Source: Anaerolineales bacterium UBA6128
Lineage (GTDB): Bacteria > Chloroflexota > Anaerolineae > UBA1429
DNA length: 14,155 bases
Direction of reading: 5' to 3'
Assembly: GCA_002423325.1 (NCBI GenBank)
Contig: DIVQ01000011.1
Location: forward strand, 1,610 to 15,764
In this document: positions 7,001 to 13,175 of the stretch, piece by piece
Numbering within the stretch: position 1 is the stretch's first letter
Layout of the letters: each line of letters starts with the position of its first letter
The notes under the pieces: model-generated
Seen by the model: only the letters and a program-made list of their open reading frames with translations
Databases searched by the model: none
What the model was told of the DNA's origin: nothing
Position numbers and translations under genes: made by a program

Positions 7001-7975
7001 CTAGTTGGTCACTAGGTCAACTGCAGCCCGCGCTTGCTCGGGCGTCAGCGGCTGCGGATAGTTGTAGATCGTTCCTCCGGGTCGCTCATTGTAATAGGGT
7101 CTGTTACAGCCCGGGCACCCGGACGTCCGAAAGGGTTCGCCGTCGTGCAGCAACGCGCGTAGTCTCTCGTTCAGGATTCCATAATCTACCAAGTGACCTG
7201 CTTCGTCAAATCGCATGCCCTCGGCACGGACTTGGCCCTGCACGATCAGCCAAAGGGCGGTCTGGATGCGGCGATAGTGCCCGAGTTCGGGCGGTTGCCT
7301 GTCTCCCCACGCGGTGCCCGGCACAGGCGTGAAAGCGAACAGGCCGATCGAGATCTTCTCATCTGCCAGTCGCTGGATCAACTCGACCATGGCGCGCTCG
7401 GTCTCGCCAAGTCCCACAATCAGGTGGGTGCCAAGATGTCCCGGCCAGGTGCGTGCGGCAGTCTCCAGCAGTGAAATCGCCCGTGTCCAGGATCCTCCCT
7501 TGGCAACCGCATAAAGCTCTGGAGTGGCCGCGTCGAGGGCCAGAGTAACGCGCTCAGCGCCGACGTGCAGGAGGCTCTCGATCTCGGCCAAAGAGTTCAC
7601 AGCGACTGAAACGCAGATTGGCAGTGCTGTAGCGCTGCTGACCTGGGCCACTGCATCGCGTACTCGGCTGACTGCGCCAGGGGCCGCAGTGACCTGAAAG
7701 CATACGCGGCGGAGGGCTTGCTCGGCGCGCGAGCTGCTGAGCGCTGCCAGCACCTGGTCTGTCTCGTATCCGGGCCAGATGACGCGCGACAGAGCGCCCT
7801 CGCGTGCGACGCTTGTGCGCGCCTGCGCGCAGAACGCGCAAGCCCGCTGGCAACGCTCGCCAAGCATCAGGTAAGCGGTTGTCGGCGCGGCATCCATCCG
7901 CAGAGGCTGCAAGCCCAGCACGGCGGCGCTGCCCGACGAGACACACCACACTTTGTGCTCGTTTGGGGGCTTCAC
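7001..7975 (-). CDS. Radical SAM protein, putative LipS-type lipoyl synthase subunit (biotin synthase-related)
   Basis: This 324-residue radical SAM enzyme has the cluster motif CQRACAFC (Cys42, Cys46, Cys49) in a biotin-synthase-like TIM barrel. Later features are the VNSLAEIESLLHVGAERVT helix-strand, a GTHLIVGLGETE loop, FAFTPVPGTAW, and a conserved-looking C-terminal SGCPGCNRPYYNERPGG with Cys287/Cys290. That pair, together with Cys11, may bind an auxiliary Fe-S cluster. The chosen GTG at 7975 overlaps the upstream gene's stop as GTGA, with GAGGAG 11 bases before; another in-frame GTG at 7987 is possible. It resembles the family that, with its partner, replaces LipA in Thermococcus and some bacteria (LipS1/LipS2), and it sits directly before gcvT-gcvH. 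Radical SAM membership is certain. The lipoyl synthase role is inferred from resemblance and context, and I cannot say which of LipS1 or LipS2 it is. Confidence 0.75.
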   Translation of the reverse strand: MKPPNEHKVWCVSSGSAAVLGLQPLRMDAAPTTAYLMLGERCQRACAFCAQARTSVAREGALSRVIWPGYETDQVLAALSSSRAEQALRRVCFQVTAAPGAVSRVRDAVAQVSSATALPICVSVAVNSLAEIESLLHVGAERVTLALDAATPELYAVAKGGSWTRAISLLETAARTWPGHLGTHLIVGLGETERAMVELIQRLADEKISIGLFAFTPVPGTAWGDRQPPELGHYRRIQTALWLIVQGQVRAEGMRFDEAGHLVDYGILNERLRALLHDGEPFRTSGCPGCNRPYYNERPGGTIYNYPQPLTPEQARAAVDLVTN

Positions 7976-8865
7976 AGGGCGCAGCACTCCTCACCCCACT
8001 CTATCTGCATGTCAAGCGCTTCGGCCACACGAAGGGCGCGCTGAGTGGGGTTGACCAGGCCGTTCAGACCCACGCGAACTGCCAACTCGTCGACCGACTG
8101 TCGGTAGCGGCCGTAGGGGCGCATGCACCCTACTATCAATGGGATGTTGGAAAGGAGCAGACGGGCCTTGACGAACAGCCGGGCGACCTCAGGAAGCGGA
8201 GGTGGGTCAGAGTCAGCATAGTCGGTGCCTGGCGTAGGCATCAGGACGTTGAGCACGAGCCTGTCAATTGGCAGCCCGACCATGGCTTCGAGGGCGCGTT
8301 CTTCGCCGTAGAGATGCCCGGCACGCAGGCCAATGGTGATGTGTGGCACGACACGGGCGTAGCGCACCAGCATAGCCATCTCGCGCAAATAGTCGTCAAG
8401 ATCGAATGGCAGGCCGTAGACCTCCTGCACCGTCGCGGCGTCGCCGACCACGTCGAAAGAAACGACATCGACGAAGGGGGCGATCGTGCGCATAGTGTCT
8501 TCGTCGATCATACCGACGTGCCAGTTGAGACGCAGGTGCTCATGCAGTCGGGCGATCTGCGACAGATGGCTCGCCACGGGTACGCGCCCCTGTGGGTCGC
8601 AACCGCCCGAAATCAGGCAACTGGCCATGCCTTCGGTCTGCAGATCGTCGATCGGGTGCATGTGCTGCAGATAGTGCCCTGCACAGTGTCGGCAGTGCAG
8701 GGCGCAGTTGGCGCCAGTGAGGGTCACCGGTAACGTGCGACTGGGCCGATCGAAGCGGACGCGCATTCCAAAGTTGGCTACACGCGTTGCCCAGGCGGCA
8801 TCGGCTTGCGAAGCGTCGACCAGCACCGTGTCGACAGCATACGCTGTGGGTTCGGTTGACAGCAT
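7972..8865 (-). CDS. Radical SAM protein, putative partner LipS-type lipoyl synthase subunit
   Basis: This 297-residue protein begins with a short N-terminal segment followed by TLPVTLTGANCALHCRHC, whose Cys54, Cys58 and Cys61 form the radical SAM CxxxCxxC cluster site. Other features are ASCLISGGCDPQGRVPV (SAM-binding GG region; Cys83, Cys89), VVSFDVVGD, VPHITIGLRAGHLYGE, LVLNVLMPTPGTDYAD, GCMRPYGRYR (Cys247) and a C-terminal GEECCAL (Cys294, Cys295). The extra cysteines could ligate a second, sulfur-donating cluster. This pattern fits the uncharacterised biotin-synthase homologue group that pairs with the neighbouring protein. The ATG at 8865 has AGGA eight bases upstream; in-frame GTG and TTG codons up to 8913 are less convincing. 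Its stop overlaps the next gene as GTGA, so the two are probably made together. The lipoyl synthase assignment is inference; neither protein has LipA's N-terminal CX4CX5C motif. Confidence 0.75.
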   Translation of the reverse strand: MLSTEPTAYAVDTVLVDASQADAAWATRVANFGMRVRFDRPSRTLPVTLTGANCALHCRHCAGHYLQHMHPIDDLQTEGMASCLISGGCDPQGRVPVASHLSQIARLHEHLRLNWHVGMIDEDTMRTIAPFVDVVSFDVVGDAATVQEVYGLPFDLDDYLREMAMLVRYARVVPHITIGLRAGHLYGEERALEAMVGLPIDRLVLNVLMPTPGTDYADSDPPPLPEVARLFVKARLLLSNIPLIVGCMRPYGRYRQSVDELAVRVGLNGLVNPTQRALRVAEALDMQIEWGEECCAL

Positions 8866-8887
8866 CTTGTGTGTCCTGACTCTATGG

Positions 8888-8931
8888 TGAGGCGGATCCA
8901 CTGGCCTCGGCAATCGCGCCGGATCCCCTCA
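8888..8931. other. Long imperfect hairpin over the pepF stop codon
   Basis: An inverted repeat pairs TGAGG (8888-8892) plus GGATCC (8894-8899) with GGATCC (8921-8926) plus CCTCA (8927-8931). This is eleven base pairs with a single unpaired C at 8893. The 21-base loop can add a GGC/GCC pairing. It covers the pepF stop and most of the gap before the radical SAM pair. No T-run follows on the transcribed strand, so it is not a classic intrinsic terminator. An RNA-processing or 3'-end-stabilising hairpin that sets different levels of pepF and downstream mRNA is possible. Confidence 0.5.
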
Positions 8932-10746
8932 GTGCGTGGCAGACGCTGTAAGCGCCTCAAAGCGATCCACCAGCGTGCTCAGGTAGGCAAAGGCCGTATC
9001 GATCGGTTCTGGCGTGCTCAGGTCGACCCCCGCCGCTTTCAACAGGTCGAGCGGGAACTGAGAACTGCCGGCCGCCAGAAAGGTCTGGTAGCGCTCGAGG
9101 GCTTGCGCATCGCCCTGTCGGATGGGCTCGGCGAGGGCCTGCGCCGCGGCGATGCCCGTGGTGTACTGGTATACATAATAGGCATAGTACAGATGTGTGT
9201 GGAACTGCGCCCAGGTAATTCCGTTGCGCGCCCGGTCGAGGTCGACCTCGTCGCCATAGGCTTCGGCAAAGAGGTCGCTCAGCAGGCCTGACATTCCGTC
9301 TGCCGTCAACGCCTGGCCGTTTTCGACGCGCGTATGAATCTCGAGCTCGAAACGCGCGAGCGTGGGCATCAGGAAAAAGTAGCGGTGAAAGTTGGAGAGG
9401 GCTTCCTCAACGACGGCCAGCTGCATCTCGGGCGAAGGTTCGGTCTCGAGCATGTGGTCACGTACGAGCGCCTGGTGCAAGTTCGAAGCAACTTCGGCGC
9501 AAAAGATGGAATAGTCCGCGTACACGTAGGGCTGGTGCTCCCAGGTCGTGAGGGAGTGCATCGAGTGGCCCAGTTCGTGAGCGAGCGTGCTGAGGCTGTA
9601 GATGTCGTCAGCATAGCTGAGCAGAATAAACGGGTGGGTGCCGGGGACGCCGGAAGAAAAGGCGCCGGCGCGTTTGCCCTGGTTGGGCTGCCAGTCTACC
9701 CAGCGGAGATCGGTGACGCCGCGGCGCATGCGCTCGACATAGGCGCTGCCGAGCGGCGCGAGACCGGCACAGATGATGTCCAGCGCGCGCACATACGGAA
9801 TGGCGGGCGGACTGGATAGCAGCGGGGCTTTGATGTCGTACTCGAACAGGTGCTCGTAGCCAAGCGCCTCGCGACGGATATGCCAATAGCGATGCCAGAT
9901 GGGCAAGTTGCGCCGAAAGGACTCGATGACGTCGGCATAGATATGAGTGGGCACAAAGTTGGCCGCCAACGACGCCTCAAGGGCGGTGTTGTGGCGGTGC
10001 GCGCGGGCCATAAAGACGTGCTGCTTGACGCCAGTCTGCAGGCAATTCGCCATCGTGTTACGAACTGCGAGATGCGCATCGGCATAGCCTTCCCAAGCTG
10101 TGCGTCGCACCTCACGGTCGGGATGCACAAGCAAGCCATCGATGCTGCCCTGGGCGACTGGCAGGACCTCGTGTGGCGTTTGGGCGCTCCTGGCGGGAGA
10201 GAAGGTGAGATCCGCCTCTGCCAGGATGCTGTGCGTCGTCGCGGCTGATGCAAAGGCGTCCGAGCACTGGCCCAGCAGTTCCTCGACTTCGCTCGAGCGC
10301 ACATGCGGCTGCATGCGCTCCAAACCCTCCATATGGTGGGCATAGATAGCGAGTCGCGGCTCCGATTGGACCCAGGCGCGGAGCGTGTCAAAGCCGATGG
10401 CGAGCATCTCCGGCTGGGCAAATGCCAGGGCGGCTTGGGCGCGTGCTGCTACCGACATCGCGCGGGAATCGAGCGCCCCGGCATCCTGGTTCGTCGTGTC
10501 TGCCGCGTACTGGTTGCTGGCATAGCAGTAGATCCGACCTAACAGGTGCAGGGCGCGCTCGGAGGCCTCGAACCAGTCAGCAAGTACGCTGGCTCCGGCG
10601 CTGAGACGACCCTGGTAGGTCGCGAGGCTGGCGAGCTGGTCGTCGAGCTGAGTGACGGCGTTCTCCCAGTCAGCGGGCTTGGCAAAGATGCTCTCGAGAT
10701 CCCACTTGTCTGCGGTACGGATGGCGCTGCGAGGGGGAATGCTCAC
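8929..10746 (-). CDS. pepF: Oligoendopeptidase F (M3B zinc metallopeptidase)
   Basis: PepF is a cytoplasmic zinc endopeptidase that cuts short peptides, with no need for a signal peptide. The 605 residues match the roughly 600-residue family. The zinc site HELGH is at 390-394, and the third ligand Glu418 lies in CAEVASNLHQ. Other family segments are DKWDLESIF near the N-terminus, RRTAWEGYADAHLAVRNTMA, HIYADVIESFRRNLPIWHRY, VDWQPNQGKRAGAFS, HPFILLSYADDIYSLSTLAHE and YYVYQYTTGIAAAQALAE near the C-terminus. The frame is open to 10800. However, a GTG at 10746 with AGGAG seven bases upstream gives a normal start, and the extra codons overlap the promoter. It is first in the minus-strand series. 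No functional link to glycine cleavage is apparent beyond co-orientation. Confidence 0.94.
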   Translation of the reverse strand: MSIPPRSAIRTADKWDLESIFAKPADWENAVTQLDDQLASLATYQGRLSAGASVLADWFEASERALHLLGRIYCYASNQYAADTTNQDAGALDSRAMSVAARAQAALAFAQPEMLAIGFDTLRAWVQSEPRLAIYAHHMEGLERMQPHVRSSEVEELLGQCSDAFASAATTHSILAEADLTFSPARSAQTPHEVLPVAQGSIDGLLVHPDREVRRTAWEGYADAHLAVRNTMANCLQTGVKQHVFMARAHRHNTALEASLAANFVPTHIYADVIESFRRNLPIWHRYWHIRREALGYEHLFEYDIKAPLLSSPPAIPYVRALDIICAGLAPLGSAYVERMRRGVTDLRWVDWQPNQGKRAGAFSSGVPGTHPFILLSYADDIYSLSTLAHELGHSMHSLTTWEHQPYVYADYSIFCAEVASNLHQALVRDHMLETEPSPEMQLAVVEEALSNFHRYFFLMPTLARFELEIHTRVENGQALTADGMSGLLSDLFAEAYGDEVDLDRARNGITWAQFHTHLYYAYYVYQYTTGIAAAQALAEPIRQGDAQALERYQTFLAAGSSQFPLDLLKAAGVDLSTPEPIDTAFAYLSTLVDRFEALTASATH

Positions 10747-10788
10747 GGTTTCGCTCCTGTTTACGATGGTGTGCTGCCAAGTGAACCG

Positions 10789-10817
10789 ATTGTAGCCCAC
10801 ACCGCACGGTTGGGCAA
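10789..10817 (-). promoter_or_regulatory. Sigma70-type promoter for pepF and the downstream minus-strand series
   Basis: Read on the minus strand, TTGCCC (10817-10812) is followed by exactly 17 bases and then TACAAT (10794-10789). This matches the -35/-10 consensus at 4/6 and 5/6 positions with ideal spacing. Transcription would begin near 10782, leaving a leader of about 36 bases before the GTG of pepF. It is the only convincing promoter I found for the ten co-directional genes. Confidence 0.6.
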
Positions 10818-10857
10818 AAACATGAGCGGATCAAAATAACGCTCTTCCGGCTCGATG

Positions 10858-10866
10858 TGGTATACT
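10858..10866 (+). promoter_or_regulatory. Extended -10 promoter for the MetH-activation-domain gene
   Basis: TGG followed by TATACT (10858-10866) forms an extended -10 element (TGnTATACT). No good -35 lies 17 bases upstream, which is usual for extended -10 promoters; an A-rich patch sits near 10832-10838. A start near 10873 would exclude the in-frame ATG at 10855 and supports translation from the TTG at 10921. Together with the pepF promoter it forms a compact divergent control region. Confidence 0.5.
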
Positions 10867-10920
10867 CTGCCGGCCGGCCTGTGGGCATGCCAATCTGCGG
10901 GCCAGGTAGAAAGGAATCGC

Positions 10921-11622
10921 TTGGACACAATACTGCTGGATGACATCGCGGTTGACTTTGACGAGCAAGCCCTACAGAAACGGCTGCATGTGCAGCCCGG
11001 CAGCGCTGACGCGGAAGAGTTGTCGCAGCTATGCAGCGACGCTCGTCGCATCGCGCGCCCCAAAGCGCTCTATCGAATCGTCTACATCGACGACAAGGAT
11101 GACCACGGCGTCGTGGTTGACGGCGTGCGGCTGACCAGCCGCGTGTTGCGGGTCAACCTGGATGGCGTGCATCGCTGCTGGGTCTATACGGCCACGTGTG
11201 GGAAGGAACTGGGTGACTGGGCGGACAGGCTCGATGACGTTCTTCTGCAGTTCTGGGGCGAGGCGCTGAAGGAGACGGCACTGGGCGCGGCGATTCGGAG
11301 GCTGAACGCCGACCTGAATGAGCGCTTTCAGCCAGGCAAGACCTCCGCGATGGCGCCAGGCTCGCTGGTTGACTGGCCCCTTTCGCAGCAGCGACCGCTC
11401 TTTGCATTGCTCGGAGACGCCGAACGACTCGCGGGCGTACGCCTGACGGACAGCTGTCTGATGCTGCCGAACAAGTCGATCTCCGGGTTACGCTTTCCCA
11501 CCGAAGCAAGCTTTGAGAGCTGCCAGTTGTGCCCGCGGGCCGACTGTCCGTCCCGGCGGGCACGCTACGAGCCCGAGTTGATGACAGCCAAGTACCAGCG
11601 TCGTGGAGAGGATATCGCCTGA
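10921..11622 (+). CDS. Stand-alone vitamin B12-dependent methionine synthase activation-domain protein
   Basis: This 233-residue protein resembles the activation (reactivation) domain of cobalamin-dependent methionine synthase, here as a free-standing protein without the Hcy, folate and B12 modules. Supporting features are ARRIARPKALY (41-51), VYTATCGKELGDW (88-100), the MAPGSLVDWPLSQQRPLFALL block (144-164), LMLPNKSISGLRF (180-192) and the C-terminal CQLCPRADCPSRRARY, whose Cys201/204/209 resemble a small metal or Fe-S site. In full MetH this domain binds SAM and reductively remethylates inactive cob(II)alamin. The free form probably serves a split methionine synthase or another corrinoid protein. 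The TTG at 10921, six bases after AAAGGA, is preferred to the ATG at 10855 because the latter overlaps the -10 element. It is transcribed away from pepF, ahead of a transporter gene. Confidence 0.8.
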   Translation: MDTILLDDIAVDFDEQALQKRLHVQPGSADAEELSQLCSDARRIARPKALYRIVYIDDKDDHGVVVDGVRLTSRVLRVNLDGVHRCWVYTATCGKELGDWADRLDDVLLQFWGEALKETALGAAIRRLNADLNERFQPGKTSAMAPGSLVDWPLSQQRPLFALLGDAERLAGVRLTDSCLMLPNKSISGLRFPTEASFESCQLCPRADCPSRRARYEPELMTAKYQRRGEDIA

Positions 11623-11712
11623 GCACGGCGGATCTGCTTGTTTGACGTACGGCTGTGTCAGGTCGAGGATTGTCACGGCGTGCGATCTTGAGTCTGCTTT
11701 GTCGGTATCGAC
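11623..11712. other. Short intergenic stretch before the transporter gene, nothing convincing
   Basis: About 90 bases lie between the activation-domain gene and the first possible transporter codon. TTGACG at 11642-11647 resembles a -35 box, but no acceptable -10 follows at 16-18 bases. There is no clear terminator hairpin and no ribosome binding site before the TTG at 11713. The missing start signals agree with the transporter gene being damaged. Confidence 0.4.
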
Positions 11713-13066
11713 TTGCCTGCTGGATGGTGCAACAGATCGGCACGCACCGGATCAGGTGCCTATGGGCGTGCTTTCGGAGTTCTGGCGGCCACGCTGGGCT
11801 CAGCCATTGGGCTGGGCAACCTCTGGAAGTTTCCGGCGTTGACCGGCTTGAATGGCGGCGCTGCGTTCGTTGTGGTCTATATTGCAGCCACCTTCTTGGT
11901 CGGCCTGCCGGTGATGATCTCGGAGCACGCGCTTGGACGCAAAGCGCGCGCCGATGCCATCACGACCTTCCGCAAGCTTGCGCAAGTCGCTCTGGTGGCT
12001 GGTGGGCCTGGCCGGCGTAATCGCAGCGTTCCTGATCATGGCCTTTTACACTGAGGTTGCAGGCTGGGTTTTCGCCTACATTTTCGAGGCCAGCGGTGGC
12101 GGCGTGCTCTCCACCGACCCGGCGGTCACATCAAATGGCTTTGCCGATCTGATCAGCAGTCCATGGCAGTCACTGATCTGGCAGTGGATCGTGCTGATCT
12201 GGGTGGCGGGCATCATTCTGTTCGGCGTCTCCAAGGGCATCGAACGGATGACCAAGCGACTGCTGCCGCTGCTGTTTCTGCTGCTGGTTATCGTGGGGAT
12301 CCGCAGTGTGACGCTGCCCGGTGGCGCTGAGGGGCTCAAGTTCCTCTTCAGGCCCGATTTCAGCCAGATCACCTGGCAGACCGTGCTGGTAGCGATGGGC
12401 CTGGCATTCTTCAAGCTGAGCGTGGGAATGGGCACCATGATCACCTACGGCAGCTATTTCCGCAAGGAGCAGAGTATCCCCGGGACTGCCACGCGCGTGA
12501 TGCTGGCCGGCATCGCCATCTTCCCGGCCGTATTCGCCTATGGGTTTGAGCCTGCATCGGGGCCCTCGCTGCTGTTCATCACCATCTCGGCGGTGTTCAG
12601 TTCGATGCCGGGCGGCGCCGTCTTTAGGGTGCTGTTCTTCATCCTGGCGGCCGTTGCGGCGACGGGCGCAATGCTGTCGCTGTTTGAGGTGCCCGTGGCG
12701 TTTCTGGACGAGCGCTGCAATATGTCGCGTACCACGGCGACGATCATCACGCCGGTGGCGTTGGCGGCTGTGGGTTCGACGGCTGCGCTCTCCAGCAGCA
12801 CGATGGCCGATTTCAGGCTGTTCGGCATGACCATGTTCGACCTGTTTGACTATGCAACTTCGAACGTGCTGCTTCCGCTGGGCGGCCTGCTGATCTGCCT
12901 GTTCGTTGGCTGGCGCTGGGGCTGGTCGCAGGTGAAGCGAGATCTCAGCAATGGCGGGACGCTGAACAACGAGCGGGTCGCGCGCCTGTTCTTTGGCGTG
13001 GCAAAGTTCGTAACGTCCGTGTTGGTGTTCATCGTGCTGTTGAATGGGCTGGGCGTCATCGGATAG
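11713..13066 (+). pseudogene. Frameshifted neurotransmitter:sodium symporter (SNF family) gene
   Basis: The two parts together encode a LeuT-fold SNF transporter of about 450 residues, a normal family length, expected in the inner membrane for sodium-coupled amino acid or amine uptake. The first frame gives TM1-TM2: GVLAATLGSAIGLGNLWKFP and GLPVMISEHALGRK. Near 11975-11990 the homology jumps to the +1 frame, starting KSLWWLVGLAGVIAAF (TM3) and continuing through TM6 (FFKLSVGMGTMITYGSY) to the stop at 13066. The break falls in overlapping palindromes CGCAAGCTTGCG and CTTGCGCAAG. The only start in the first frame is a TTG at 11713 without a ribosome site, and a stop lies at 11689. TM7 seems about nine residues short compared with LeuT. 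It is either a decaying gene or an assembly error; the family assignment itself is strong. Confidence 0.8.
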
Positions 13067-13077
13067 GCGTCTGCATC

Positions 13078-13095
13078 ACCCGGTCCACACCGGGT
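13078..13095. terminator. Short hairpin after the transporter gene
   Basis: ACCCGGT (13078-13084) pairs perfectly with ACCGGGT (13089-13095) around a four-base loop. It begins 11 bases after the transporter stop and is followed by TAAGAGAG rather than a T-run. It could be the first of two tandem structures ending plus-strand transcription; without a U tract the termination role is tentative. Confidence 0.4.
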
Positions 13096-13109
13096 TAAGA
13101 GAGTCATTT

Positions 13110-13140
13110 GAGAACGCCGCAGCCAAGCTGCGGCGTTCTC
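13110..13140. terminator. Strong bidirectional hairpin between convergent genes
   Basis: A perfect 14-bp inverted repeat runs from GAGAACGCCGCAGC (13110-13123) to GCTGCGGCGTTCTC (13127-13140) with a three-base loop. It lies between the plus-strand transporter and the minus-strand sialidase, where a shared bidirectional terminator is expected. No clear T-run follows in either direction, so it may act as a U-tract-less terminator or mRNA 3' barrier. Its stability and position make a 3'-end role likely. Confidence 0.6.
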
Positions 13141-13175
13141 GCGTGTCGGGGGCGCGGGCCGCTCACACGACTGGC

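Noticed and set aside
7804..8733. Plus-strand open frame opposite the radical SAM pair
   Set aside because: It is antisense to two genes with intact CxxxCxxC motifs, with no ribosome site or domain of its own.
7001..8865. Either radical SAM gene being canonical lipA or bioB
   Set aside because: Neither has LipA's N-terminal CX4CX5C auxiliary motif or its C-terminal RSSY. No biotin operon genes are nearby.
11642..11670. Promoter before the transporter based on TTGACG
   Set aside because: No acceptable -10 hexamer follows at 16-18 bases.
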